NCBI GenBank assembly: GCA_963713505.1
Contig: CAVQMC010000013.1
Coordinates: forward strand, 1 to 64,000
Source: CAVQMC01 sp963713505
GTDB taxonomy: Bacteria; Bacteroidota; Ignavibacteria; Ignavibacteriales; Ignavibacteriaceae
Direction of reading: 5' to 3'
Length of the DNA stretch: 64,000 nt
Part shown: positions 28,620 through 38,090 of the stretch, piece after piece
Layout of the letters: each line of letters opens with the position of its first letter
Position numbering within the stretch: position 1 is the stretch's first letter
Translations under genes and position numbers: made by a program
Notes under the pieces: generated by a model
The model's database searches: none
The model's input: only the letters and a program-made list of their open reading frames with translations
Told to the model about the DNA's origin: nothing

Positions 28620-30725
28620 TTATTTCAATAAGAGCATTTTCTTTACTTTATTAAAATCACCTGCTTTTAATTGATAAAAATAGACCCCGCTTGATAAATT
28701 TTTTGAATTAAAATTAACAGAATAAATTCCAGCTTGTTTTTTTTCATTTACCAGGGTTGCAACTTCTCTTCCTAAAATATCATAAATCCTAAGTATAACT
28801 TTCTCCGGCTTCGCAATTTGATATTTAATATTAGTAGTCGGATTAAAAGGATTGGGATAATTTTGGCTCAAATTAAAAGAAAAATGATTTGATAAATCAA
28901 TAGTGATAATTTTGGAATACTTAAAATTTCCGTCGTTATCAATTTGTTTTAGCCGGTAAAAATATTTACCGGCTTTAATATTGGAGTCAATGAACTTATA
29001 ATCGTGAATAATATTACTGTTGCCATTTCCATTCACAAAACCAATTTCATGAAAATTATAAGTATTATTTAATTTAGAATCGCTTTTTTCTATTGAAAAT
29101 CCGTAATCGTTTATTTCTGTTTGAGTTTCCCATTTTAGTTCAACAACATTGTTCAAACTAATTGCATTAAAAGATGATAATTCAACCGGCAATGGTGTTC
29201 CGTCTGCATTTCTTCTTCCAGGAGATTGATAAACCGGATTTGAAGCAATTGAAAGGTGTTTTACAAAATCACCTGTTAAGTCAGGGTTTCTTGCAATTGA
29301 CTGATTATCATTAGCTTCAGTTCCGTAAGTATAATTTGTAATAAGCACGTTGTTATCATTAAATAAATTTACGGTTTCTCCAGTATTATTTAATTGCAAT
29401 CCGCCTGTGGATGCTGTTTGAACAACACCTGGAATGTTAGTAGGGTTTCCGCCACCAAAAACAACCACTGAATTGCCTGAAGGTACTATGGAACCAGACG
29501 GAAAAGTATGTCTTAATGTTCCGGAAATATCTATATACCAGTTAGATACATCTAAAGAAGTAGATTCATTATTAATAAATTCAATAAATTCGTCATCATG
29601 AGTACTTATTGTACTATCTCCATTTGCATCTCCATTATTACCATCCGGATCAGCTAAAATTTCATTTATTACTATATCAGGAATATCATTATCAATTATT
29701 ACTAAATCAAATTGATTCTGTGTTCCGATTTCAGCACTATTTCCGCCTGATACATTCTGCAATTCAAAAATTAGAGTATCATTCCCTTCTATGAGATTAT
29801 CATCTGTAATATTAATATTTACTATTTGATCTGAAGAACTGTCGGAAGGGAAAGTAACTGTTTGAGTTGAATATCCATCAATGTCAGTATTATCACCGGA
29901 AATTAAAATTAAATCAACACTTGTTGAATTTGCAGCATCCGGGTTTATAATGGAAACATGAACTGGTAAGACACCATCACCTTCATTTATTGTTGATCCG
30001 GCAGTTGGAAAATAAACGATTGTATTACTTGCACTGGATGGTGAAGCATTTACAATAATGTCATCTATTCCCCATTCATCGGAACTTCCTGTACCAGTTC
30101 CTCTATCTGATTGCCATGTAAAATAATATGAATTGCCGGGATAAAGATTTAATGAACTTATAGTTAAAGTTTTAGTTATATATTTCCAGCTTCCAATTGT
30201 TGAAGTACCATTATTAATAATATTATCAGTGGTCTCGCTGCCGGAACTGTCTGTTCCGGAAATTCCAAAATAATTTATTACAGCATTTCGACCTTGATCA
30301 TCACCAGCATAAAGTTTAAATGAGATTGAAAGTTCACTAATTATGGATACAGAATTATTTACAATTTTTAATTTTATTGAATGATTATCAAAACTTCCTG
30401 TTGGCTGAGCACCAATTCCTCTGCTATTAGTATTTACAAGCCAAGAATACCAGCCTCCGGCACTTGTTCCACCATCATCCGGACCTTGATAAAAACCTGA
30501 ATCATTGGGTGTCAATTGCCAAGCAGCAGCATCCAGTTCATTAGTATCCGGTGGCGAATTTGGCGGCAGAAACATTTTCAATTTATCAAAATTTACTCCT
30601 AAAACAGTATTGTCGAAGTCAATTGTATAATCAACTCCTACGTTATCAATACTAAGCTGCGCTATTATATTTTTGCCAAGTATAATCATAAAAAAGATTA
30701 ATAAGATTGGGAATGATCTTTTCAT
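28620..30725 (-). CDS. Type IX cargo protein with Calx-beta and lamin-tail domains
   Basis: The 701-aa secreted protein begins with a signal peptide (ending near GKNIIAQ). A first domain (about 25-235) looks like a beta-sandwich. Then comes a Calx-beta-like repeat ('GSTINEGDGVLPVHVSI', 'DDNLIEGNDTLIFELQNVSG'), a lamin-tail domain ('DIVINEILADPDGNNGD', 'DEFIEFINNESTSLDVSNWY', 'FPSGSIVPSGNSVVVFGGG') and the sorting domain with 'QNYPNPFNPTTNIKYQI'. Lamin-tail domains are common in surface nucleases and adhesins; no catalytic domain is seen here, so structural or adhesive use is more likely. Confidence 0.92.
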   Translation of the reverse strand: MKRSFPILLIFFMIILGKNIIAQLSIDNVGVDYTIDFDNTVLGVNFDKLKMFLPPNSPPDTNELDAAAWQLTPNDSGFYQGPDDGGTSAGGWYSWLVNTNSRGIGAQPTGSFDNHSIKLKIVNNSVSIISELSISFKLYAGDDQGRNAVINYFGISGTDSSGSETTDNIINNGTSTIGSWKYITKTLTISSLNLYPGNSYYFTWQSDRGTGTGSSDEWGIDDIIVNASPSSASNTIVYFPTAGSTINEGDGVLPVHVSIINPDAANSTSVDLILISGDNTDIDGYSTQTVTFPSDSSSDQIVNINITDDNLIEGNDTLIFELQNVSGGNSAEIGTQNQFDLVIIDNDIPDIVINEILADPDGNNGDANGDSTISTHDDEFIEFINNESTSLDVSNWYIDISGTLRHTFPSGSIVPSGNSVVVFGGGNPTNIPGVVQTASTGGLQLNNTGETVNLFNDNNVLITNYTYGTEANDNQSIARNPDLTGDFVKHLSIASNPVYQSPGRRNADGTPLPVELSSFNAISLNNVVELKWETQTEINDYGFSIEKSDSKLNNTYNFHEIGFVNGNGNSNIIHDYKFIDSNIKAGKYFYRLKQIDNDGNFKYSKIITIDLSNHFSFNLSQNYPNPFNPTTNIKYQIAKPEKVILRIYDILGREVATLVNEKKQAGIYSVNFNSKNLSSGVYFYQLKAGDFNKVKKMLLLK

Positions 30726-30789
30726 TTCTTCCTCCCATAAATTATAGTTTGATCCCTCATTACAACTTAAACGGGGAATAAATTAAATT

Positions 30790-31167
30790 TTAAATTCTTG
30801 CTACTAAATATGAGAAAGCAATTATTATTAAAACAGATACTATTACAGCAATTGAAAAACCTGCAGATAATAAATCTTTCTTTATATTTATATTATCTAA
30901 ATTATATTTAGCTTCACATTTCTTTTTATAGTCACCCTGTTTTATCTCCCAATAATTTGGTTTAGGCAAACTATATTTATAACTATCTAATTCTCTTTTA
31001 AAGTGAGGTGTTTTTTCAATTTGTTTATTTTTTATTAGCGATTGGTAAGAATGATCAGAATGCCACCAATTAGAAGGAAGAATAATTTTTTTGGCTGAAA
31101 AGTTATAACTTTTACGGCTTTTAAAATTTGGTTTAAATTTAATTTTTCCCGAAGGAGAAACAATCAT
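30790..31167 (-). CDS. Hypothetical protein with one C-terminal membrane helix
   Basis: A 125-aa protein with a basic, aromatic-rich N-terminal 90 residues (several Lys, Trp and Tyr, for example 'LPSNWWHSDHSYQSLIKN') and a single hydrophobic helix near residues 100-123 ('AGFSIAVIVSVLIIIAFSYL'). I do not recognise the family. A GGGGG-containing ribosome-binding site precedes the start. It lies 21 bases downstream of the sugar transferase gene on the same strand, suggesting co-expression with it. The topology suggests a tail-anchored inner membrane protein. Confidence 0.7.
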   Translation of the reverse strand: MIVSPSGKIKFKPNFKSRKSYNFSAKKIILPSNWWHSDHSYQSLIKNKQIEKTPHFKRELDSYKYSLPKPNYWEIKQGDYKKKCEAKYNLDNINIKKDLLSAGFSIAVIVSVLIIIAFSYLVARI

Positions 31168-31188
31168 AAAACCCCCAATAATTAATTC

Positions 31189-31860
31189 TTAATTTTCCAA
31201 TATACCTTTAAATAAAATTTTAATTTTTCTATTTGTATTTATTATTGAATCAGAATGAATTCCGAAAATTACAATCAACATTGTTTTAAAAATTATTCTA
31301 GAATCTAAAATTAATCCTTTATTTTTTTGATAATATAAATCACACTTAATCAATTCTTCAATTCCAAATTCTCTCTTTCCAAAAGCCTGCCAGTATCCTG
31401 TAATTCCTGGTTTATCATATATTTTACTTCTTAATTTATAATATTCGGGATAAAATTTTTTCAATGCAACTAAATCTTCTTCAATTAAGGGCCTTGGCCC
31501 AATTAAACTTATTTTGCCTGCTAATACCTGGAAAAGCTGAGGGATTTCATCTAAACCGGTTTTTCTTAAAAATCTTCCAATTTTTGTTACATTATTTTTT
31601 AAATAACTTTTATAAAGTATATTAATATCGGTTGTATCAGAATCTGAAAAATCACAATTCAAAGTTCTAAACTTAATTATATGAATTTTTTTAAAATTTT
31701 TGGTGATTCTACGATTTTGAACAATGATGGGATTTTGACCATTGATAATAATTATATATAAAGGAATAATTATTATTAAAGGTGATAAAATAATCAAAAA
31801 TATTAGAGTGGAAATAATTTCAATTATTCTTCTTATTTTTAAATAAAATTCTATTTTCAA
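31189..31860 (-). CDS. Bacterial sugar transferase (polyprenyl-phosphate glycosyl-1-phosphate transferase)
   Basis: The 223-aa protein has one N-terminal membrane segment (about 12-40) and the WbaP/PglC-type catalytic domain: 'IHIIKFRTL', 'GRFLRKTGLDEIPQLFQVL', 'ISLIGPRPL' and 'KPGITGYWQAFGKRE'. This family starts polysaccharide or glycan synthesis by moving a sugar phosphate to undecaprenyl phosphate. No other glycan genes adjoin it, so it is an orphan here. The hydrophobic region is short, as in minimal PglC-like members. It is divergent from the epimerase gene at 32062. Confidence 0.93.
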   Translation of the reverse strand: MKIEFYLKIRRIIEIISTLIFLIILSPLIIIIPLYIIIINGQNPIIVQNRRITKNFKKIHIIKFRTLNCDFSDSDTTDINILYKSYLKNNVTKIGRFLRKTGLDEIPQLFQVLAGKISLIGPRPLIEEDLVALKKFYPEYYKLRSKIYDKPGITGYWQAFGKREFGIEELIKCDLYYQKNKGLILDSRIIFKTMLIVIFGIHSDSIINTNRKIKILFKGILEN

Positions 31861-32061
31861 CGTTTGATTCTTAATAGGATAGGAAATTTTAAATAAAATA
31901 TAAATTGATAAATAAAATCACAAACAATTTAATTTTTTTTATAATTTTTAGCAATGAATGATTAAAACTTGCTATATTAATAGAAACATTGAAAAATTAA
32001 AATATTATTAAAGTTTTTAATGATTATAATTTTCTTAATCTTTTATATTATAAACAAATAA

Positions 32062-32976
32062 ATGAAAAAAATAGTTATAACAGGCGCAACAGGTTTAATT
32101 GGCAAAGCTATCTGCAAAAAACTAATTGACCGCAGAGATGAAGTAACTGTTTTTTCAAGAGACATCAATAATGCAAAAAAAGAAATTCCCGGAGCAAAAG
32201 AATATTTTGAATGGGATTATCATTATCCGGGAGATTGGCAGCATATTCTAAATAATAAAGATGCAGTTATTCATCTCGCAGGTGCAAATTTATCTTCAAA
32301 AAGATGGGATGAAGATTATAAAAAAGTAATTTTGGAAAGCAGAGAAATCAGCACTAAAAATTTAGTGAAGTCGATTGAGTCTCAACCATCTAAACCTTTA
32401 GTTTTTATATGTTCTTCCGCCATCCATTATTACGGAAATTCCGGAGATAAAGAATTGACGGAAGATAGTCCAAGCGGAAATGATTTTCTTGCAAATGTAT
32501 GTAAAAAGTGGGAAGAAGAAGCAGCCAAAGTTGAAAAGTTTCATGTTAGAAGGGCAAGTGTAAGAACAGGGGTCGTTTTGAGTCTTGAAGAAGGAGCATT
32601 AAATAAAATGCTTCCGGCTTTCAAATTTTATGTAGGAGGACCCATAGGAAGTGGAAAGCAGTGGTTTGCATGGATTCATCTGGATGATTTAGTAAATATT
32701 TTTATAAGAATTTTAGATTTTAAAGAGTTATCCGGTCCGATAAACGCAGTTTCACCAAGACCTGAAAGGATGAAAGATTTTGCAAAAACTTTAGGAAAAA
32801 TATTAAACAGACCTTCCTTTTTTAGAGTTCCTCAATTTGTCTTGAAAATTGTTCTCGGTGAAATGGCAAATTCAATTACATACAGTTTGAAAGTTATTCC
32901 TAAAAAACTGCTTGATAGTAATTTTGTTTTTAAATATGAAGATCTGGAGAGTGCATTAAAGGATATTATCAAATAA
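32062..32976 (+). CDS. TIGR01777-type NAD(P)-dependent epimerase (SDR39U1-like)
   Basis: An atypical short-chain dehydrogenase of 304 aa. The nucleotide-binding start is 'MKKIVITGATGLIGKAICKK' and 'AVIHLAGANLSSKRW' and 'ICSSAIHYYGNSGDKELTED' are hallmarks of the YfcH/SDR39U1 group, which has no proven substrate. 'AWIHLDDLVNIFIRI' and a C-terminal DUF1731-like segment follow. It is monocistronic, with its own terminator at 32977-33003 shared with the convergent ahcY. Confidence 0.93.
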   Translation: MKKIVITGATGLIGKAICKKLIDRRDEVTVFSRDINNAKKEIPGAKEYFEWDYHYPGDWQHILNNKDAVIHLAGANLSSKRWDEDYKKVILESREISTKNLVKSIESQPSKPLVFICSSAIHYYGNSGDKELTEDSPSGNDFLANVCKKWEEEAAKVEKFHVRRASVRTGVVLSLEEGALNKMLPAFKFYVGGPIGSGKQWFAWIHLDDLVNIFIRILDFKELSGPINAVSPRPERMKDFAKTLGKILNRPSFFRVPQFVLKIVLGEMANSITYSLKVIPKKLLDSNFVFKYEDLESALKDIIK

Positions 32977-33003
32977 AAAAGACCGGGAAATCCCGGCCTT
33001 TTA
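32977..33003. terminator. Bidirectional intrinsic terminator between convergent genes
   Basis: The hairpin CCGGGA AA TCCCGG (32983-32996) is flanked by a run of A on the left and T on the right, with the outer AAAG/CTTT also pairing. It can stop transcription from the epimerase gene (plus strand) and from ahcY (minus strand). Confidence 0.88.
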
Positions 33004-33021
33004 ATTAATCTAAATTAATTT

Positions 33022-34348
33022 TTAGTATCTATAATAATCAGGTTTGTAAGGTCCTTCTACTGTAACACCAATATATTCAGCTTGTTCTTTAGTTAATGTA
33101 TCCAGTTCCGCACCTAATTTTGCTAAATGCAGCATTGCTACTTTTTCATCAAGATGTTTAGGCAATACATAAACTTTATTTTCATATTGTCCGTTATTAT
33201 CCCATAATTCCATTTGCGCAAGTACCTGATTTGTAAATGAATTTGACATTACAAACGAAGGATGTCCCATGGCACATCCCAAATTAACTAAACGTCCTTC
33301 CGCTAGAACAATAATATCATTACCATCAATTGTATATTTATCAACCTGCGGTTTGATGGTATCTTTTGTATTTCCATAATTTTTATTTAACCAGGCCATA
33401 TCGATTTCGTTATCAAAGTGTCCAATGTTGCAGACTATAGTTTTATCTTTCATTTTCTTAAAATGTTTTTCATTTACAACATTGTAATTTCCGGTAGCTG
33501 TAACAACTATATCAGCTTCACCAACAACATTTTCCAGTTTCTTAACTTGAAATCCATTCATTGTTGCCTGCAATGCACATATCGGATCAATTTCCGTGAC
33601 TATAACTCTTACTCCGGCATTTGCTAATGATTCTGCCGAACCTTTTCCAACATCACCGAATCCGCAGACTACGGCAACTTTTCCTGCAAGCATTAAATCT
33701 GTCGCTCTTCTAATTGCATCTACTAATGATTCTCTGCAGCCGTATTTATTATCAAATTTAGATTTAGTTACCGAATCATTTACGTTAAATGCAGGAATCG
33801 GAAGTGTTCCTTTTTTCATTCTATCATATAAACGATGAACGCCTGTTGTAGTTTCTTCTGAAATTCCTTTAATACCGGAAACTAATTCAGGGTATTTATC
33901 CAATACAGTATTAGTTAAATCTCCGCCGTCATCAAGATATCATATTTAAAGGCTTTTTATCATCACCAAAAAATAAAGTTTGTTCAATACACCATTCATA
34001 TTCTTCCAGAGTTTCACCTTTCCAAGCATAAACTGGAACTCCTGCTGCTGCAATAGCTGCCGCTGCATGATCTTGAGTAGAAAAGATATTACATGATGAC
34101 CATTGAACATCGGCACCAAGTTCAACCAAAGTTTCAATTAAAACTGCAGTTTGAATAGTCATGTGTAAACATCCGGCAATCCTGGTACCTTTTAAAGGTT
34201 TTTTATCTTTATATTCTTTTCTTAATGACATCAGCCCTGGCATTTCGGCTTCTGCAAGTGTTATTTCTTTTCTTCCCCAGTCGGCTAATGAAATATCTTT
34301 AACTTTGTATTTAAGTTTATTTGTCTCTTTAGCAGTTGCTTGACTCAT
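33022..34348 (-). CDS. ahcY: Adenosylhomocysteinase, frameshifted as read
   Basis: AhcY hydrolyses S-adenosylhomocysteine to adenosine and homocysteine using bound NAD. The N-terminal piece (33932-34348) carries 'GCLHMTIQTAVLIETL' and 'SSCNIFSTQDHAAAAIA'; the C-terminal piece (33022-33903) has 'VVCGFGDVGKGSAESLA', the NAD-binding site, and ends with the conserved 'YKPDYYRY'. Between them the frame is broken near 33938: removing one T from ATATCTTG gives 'NMILDDGGDLTNTVLDKYPE', the expected sequence. Repaired length is about 442 aa. It is 37 bases after metK, forming a SAM-cycle unit. Loss of such a gene would be unusual, so assembly error is favoured. Confidence 0.95.
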
Positions 34349-34385
34349 TTTTTATCCTTCTCTTTATTTATATTAAACGTATTTT

Positions 34386-35516
34386 TTAAACTTGGGAACT
34401 AAGATCTAATTGTTCCCAGGTAAATTCTTTTTCTTTTCTACCAAAGTGACCGTAAGAAGCAGTTTTTTGATATATCGGTCTTCTTAACTGAAGTTTATCA
34501 ATAATCCCTTTTGGAGTTAGGTCAACCTCTTTTGAAATCATTTTAGAAATTTCTTTATCAGGAATAACTCCGGTTCCGTGAGTATCTATATAAACAGAAA
34601 CCGGTTTTGCAACACCGATTGCATATGCAATTTGAACTAAACATTCTTTGGCTAGTTTTGCTCCTACAATATTTTTAGCAACATATCTTGCTGCATAAGC
34701 AGCACTTCTGTCAACCTTTGAAGGATCTTTTCCTGAAAAAGCTCCTCCGCCGTGAGGTGCCCAGCCGCCGTAGGTATCAACTATAATTTTTCTTCCCGTT
34801 AAACCGCTGTCACCGTGCGGTCCGCCTATTTCAAATCTTCCTGTCGGATTAACAAAATACTTGGTTTTTTTATCTAAATATTTTTCAGGAATAACTTTAT
34901 TTATAACGTTTTCAATCACATCTTCTTTTATTCTTTTTTGTTTTGCATCAGCATCATGCTGTGTAGAAATTACGACTGTATCCACTCTTATTGGTTTATT
35001 ATTACTATCATATTCTATAGTAACCTGAGACTTTGCATCGGGTCTTAAGTAAGGCATTAATTTATTATTCTTTTTTCTAATATCCGCAAGTTTTTTAACC
35101 AATTTATGAGCATACATAATTGGCATAGGCATAAGCTCAGGAGTTTGATCGCAAGCATAGCCGAACATCATTCCCTGATCGCCGGCTCCGCCTTTATCAA
35201 CTCCCATTGCAATATCAGGGCTTTGTGAATGAATAGCATTAAGAACTGAACAAGATTCAGAATCAAATTTGTAATCTGCATGAGTATAACCGATGCTTTG
35301 AACTGTTTTTCTAACAACATCAGGAACTTCTATATAAGCACTTGTTGTTATTTCTCCGCCGACTAAAACTAATCCGGTTGTAACAAACGTTTCGCAAGCA
35401 ACTCTTGCATAAGGATCTTGAGCATAAATAGCATCTAAAATACCATCAGAAATGGCATCACTGACTTTATCCGGATGTCCTTCAGAAACAGACTCCGATG
35501 TAAATAAATAAGACAT
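34386..35516 (-). CDS. metK: S-adenosylmethionine synthetase
   Basis: MetK makes S-adenosylmethionine from methionine and ATP. All signatures are present: 'FTSESVSEGHPDKVSDAISD', 'GAGDQGMMFGYACDQTPE', and 'GGGAFSGKDPSKVDRSAAYA'. The 376-aa length is normal. The leader before the ATG is only 33 bases after the upstream stop codon, leaving no room for a SAM riboswitch. It is followed by ahcY on the same strand. Confidence 0.98.
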   Translation of the reverse strand: MSYLFTSESVSEGHPDKVSDAISDGILDAIYAQDPYARVACETFVTTGLVLVGGEITTSAYIEVPDVVRKTVQSIGYTHADYKFDSESCSVLNAIHSQSPDIAMGVDKGGAGDQGMMFGYACDQTPELMPMPIMYAHKLVKKLADIRKKNNKLMPYLRPDAKSQVTIEYDSNNKPIRVDTVVISTQHDADAKQKRIKEDVIENVINKVIPEKYLDKKTKYFVNPTGRFEIGGPHGDSGLTGRKIIVDTYGGWAPHGGGAFSGKDPSKVDRSAAYAARYVAKNIVGAKLAKECLVQIAYAIGVAKPVSVYIDTHGTGVIPDKEISKMISKEVDLTPKGIIDKLQLRRPIYQKTASYGHFGRKEKEFTWEQLDLSSQV

Positions 35517-35549
35517 ATTTAGGTTAACCTTAATTTGTAATGTAAATAA

Positions 35550-36527
35550 TTAATAAAAATCTATTTCGGAAGAATCCCCCGAATTTAATCTTTTATAACT
35601 GCCTTTAATAATTGAGTTATTTCCGATTATTGAATTCTCTAGTAACGATTTTGAAACTTGTGCATTAAATCCGATTATTGAATTTTTAATTATACTATTT
35701 TCGATTTTACAATCTGCATCAATTGTAGCGTAAGGCCCAATAACTGAATTAGAGACTTCTGCACTTTTGGCTATAAAAACAGGCGGATTAATTACTACTT
35801 TAGGATATTCTCTACTAAAGCTTTTATGTTCCAATAAAAACTGATTTGTTGAAAGAAGTGTTTCGGGTTTTCCGCAATCATACCAGCCTTCGACAGGAAA
35901 TGTCGTTATTTTCTCACCTTCTTCCAGCATAATCTGAAATGCATCCGTAAGCTGAAACTCACCTTTTGTTCTGATATCGTTATCTATTAATTTCTTTAGT
36001 GCTTTAACTAAAATATCCGAATCAGCAACATAATATAATCCTACTAAAGCAAGATTAGAAACAGGAGTCTGCGGTTTTTCCACTAATTTTTTTACAAAAC
36101 CGTTATTAGTAACTGCTACACCAAATCTTCTTGGATCTTCAACTTCTTTTACGCCTAAAGATGTTTGTTTATTTTTTAATACATCTTTTATATCAACATC
36201 AAAAATTGTATCGCCGAGAATTATAAATATTTCTTTATCATCGAATGTTGGAACAGCAGTATAAATTGCATGTCCCAATCCTTCCATTTTTTCCTGTTCA
36301 ACAAAATCGGATTTAAGTGAAGGATAATTTTTCTCAACATAAGTTTTAATTTGATCGCCGAGATGTCCAATTACAAATGTTGCTTTGTCAACTTTTTCTT
36401 CCAAAAGCTTGTCTAATATGTGACCCAAAATTGGTTTTCCGCCAACATTTAAAAGCACTTTTGGTGTTGAAAAAGTGTGCGGTTTTAATCTTGTTCCAAT
36501 TCCTGCTACGGGTATTATTGCTCTCAT
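35550..36527 (-). CDS. Sugar nucleotidyltransferase with left-handed beta-helix tail
   Basis: The N-terminal Rossmann-like domain starts 'MRAIIPVAGIGTRLKPHTFS' and has 'TPKVLLNVGGKPILGHIL', the nucleotide-binding and catalytic Lys region of glucose-1-phosphate thymidylyl- and UTP-type transferases. 'GLGHAIYTA' and 'WYDCGKPETLL' are further family blocks. Residues about 245-315 contain hexapeptide-like repeats ('SNSVIGPYATIDADCKIENS'), which form a beta-helix. The 325-aa protein should activate a hexose-1-phosphate to an NDP-sugar for envelope glycans. The specific sugar and nucleotide cannot be fixed by eye. Confidence 0.92.
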   Translation of the reverse strand: MRAIIPVAGIGTRLKPHTFSTPKVLLNVGGKPILGHILDKLLEEKVDKATFVIGHLGDQIKTYVEKNYPSLKSDFVEQEKMEGLGHAIYTAVPTFDDKEIFIILGDTIFDVDIKDVLKNKQTSLGVKEVEDPRRFGVAVTNNGFVKKLVEKPQTPVSNLALVGLYYVADSDILVKALKKLIDNDIRTKGEFQLTDAFQIMLEEGEKITTFPVEGWYDCGKPETLLSTNQFLLEHKSFSREYPKVVINPPVFIAKSAEVSNSVIGPYATIDADCKIENSIIKNSIIGFNAQVSKSLLENSIIGNNSIIKGSYKRLNSGDSSEIDFY

Positions 36528-36637
36528 TTTACTGCTTGATTATGAAAAATTTAAGGTATTAAAATTACCGAATATCGAAAAGAATAACAAATAACCAGAT
36601 CAATAAAAGAAGTATGTTTTCTTAAAGTATAAATAAA

Positions 36638-37867
36638 TCAAACAGCTTTAATTATTTGATTTATTACCGAATTTGGATCTTTAGAATCATCGAAAAAAGA
36701 AGCTAATTTCAACATAACTTTTTCAACTACCGCATCCGGACAAGAAGCACCACTTGTTAATAAAACTTTCACCGGTTTTGAGTCTGGGATAAAGTTTTCT
36801 TTTATCTTTTCACTTTTAGATTCAATATTAAAATGTTTAATTATTTTATTTGAAATCAATTTTTCCTCATTTGAAATGAAATAGGACGGAAGTTTTTGTT
36901 CACATAATTCAACAATATGACTTGTATTCGAACTATTATATCCGCCGACAACAATTGCAAAATCAGCTTCTTCTTTTAATAGATTATGTGTTGCTTCCTG
37001 ATTATCATAAGTTGCATAACATAAAGTATCTCTTGTATCAGCAAAATGATCTTTCAGATTTTCAATTCCATATTTTTGAACTAATGTTTCTTTTATTAAA
37101 TCTGCAATTGCTTGGGTTTCTGATGCAAGCATTGTAGTTTGATTTACAACTCCGATTCTATTTAAATCATTAAGCGGATCGAAACCTTCTGAAAATTTTT
37201 CATCAAAAAATCTATAAAACTCTTCTTTTGTTTTTTTATTAAGAATGATATCAGAAAGAAATTTTGTTTCCTCCAGATTCTTAACAATAACAGCTTTAGA
37301 ATTCATTAAACTATGAGAAAATGTCGCTCTCGTTTCTTCATGTTTACTTTTTCCATGAATAATTATTGTATAATCTTCTTTTCCTAATTGAAAAGAACGG
37401 TTCCAAACTTTTTCTACAAAAGGACAAGTTGTGTTGTACTTATAAGGATCGATTCCAATTTCATTTAATTTATTTTGAATCTCAATTGTAGTTCCGAATG
37501 CCGGAATGATCACAATATCATTAGGTTTTAAATCATTCCAATCGATTAATAAATTTCCGGAAGTATCCATAATAAATTTTACATTCAAATTTCGTAAATC
37601 AGAATTCACTCCGGGATTATGAATCATTTCGCTTAAAAGATAAATTCTTTTGCCGGGATTTTCTTCTATAGTTTTGTAAGCAATTTCTATTGCATTTTCC
37701 ACTCCGTAACAAAATCCAAAATGCCGTGCGACAAAAATTTGCACCGGACCAAAATCCAGTTTAGTTGGTTTGAAGTCTCTTTTTCTCGGGTCTTCTGCAG
37801 TTCTAAAATTTTTTATTTTGCTGATCAGCGTACTTTTATAACTATGTGGAATATCGAATTTTCTCAT
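36638..37867 (-). CDS. ispH: 4-hydroxy-3-methylbut-2-enyl diphosphate reductase
   Basis: IspH (LytB) is the last enzyme of the MEP isoprenoid pathway, a 4Fe-4S reductase producing IPP and DMAPP. The three cluster cysteines are in 'RHFGFCYGVENAIEIAY', 'TTCPFVEKVWNRS' and 'LTSGASCPDAVVEKVM'. The 409-aa length exceeds the ~315 aa of the E. coli enzyme and matches the longer form found in cyanobacteria and some Bacteroidota relatives, with an N-terminal extension of about 40 residues and internal inserts. It appears monocistronic. Confidence 0.96.
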   Translation of the reverse strand: MRKFDIPHSYKSTLISKIKNFRTAEDPRKRDFKPTKLDFGPVQIFVARHFGFCYGVENAIEIAYKTIEENPGKRIYLLSEMIHNPGVNSDLRNLNVKFIMDTSGNLLIDWNDLKPNDIVIIPAFGTTIEIQNKLNEIGIDPYKYNTTCPFVEKVWNRSFQLGKEDYTIIIHGKSKHEETRATFSHSLMNSKAVIVKNLEETKFLSDIILNKKTKEEFYRFFDEKFSEGFDPLNDLNRIGVVNQTTMLASETQAIADLIKETLVQKYGIENLKDHFADTRDTLCYATYDNQEATHNLLKEEADFAIVVGGYNSSNTSHIVELCEQKLPSYFISNEEKLISNKIIKHFNIESKSEKIKENFIPDSKPVKVLLTSGASCPDAVVEKVMLKLASFFDDSKDPNSVINQIIKAV

Positions 37868-38034
37868 TTAAAAGAGTTTATTTATAAATATTAATTTATT
37901 AAAATAAGAAATATTACTTCATTTTGCAGTGATAATAATTTTCAAATTTTAAATCTCTCATTGGAAAAAATCCTAGTCAAAATGAAAAATTTATTATCAT
38001 AAAACTCTTTAAAGTAAAATCACACTGGAAAGAA

Positions 38035-38069
38035 TGTTTAGTATTTAATTTTTAGGTTTAATATATTTG
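38035..38069 (+). promoter_or_regulatory. Possible Bacteroidota-type promoter of prfA
   Basis: TATATTTG (38062-38069) fits the TAnnTTTG -7 element used by Bacteroidota sigma factors. TGTTTA at 38035-38040 sits about 21 bases upstream, near the place of a -33 TTTG element. An AAAGG ribosome-binding site follows at about 38078-38082, 8 bases before the prfA start. This is motif matching by eye. Confidence 0.3.
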
Positions 38070-38090
38070 CTGTCTTGAAAGGTTATTAAA

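Noticed and set aside
25388..30725. Similar C-terminal DNA in three genes considered as a repeat or mobile element
   Set aside because: The likeness is at protein level (type A sorting domain) and the DNA has diverged.
35517..35549. Possible SAM riboswitch before metK
   Set aside because: Only 33 bases separate the metK start from the upstream stop codon, too short for a known SAM riboswitch.
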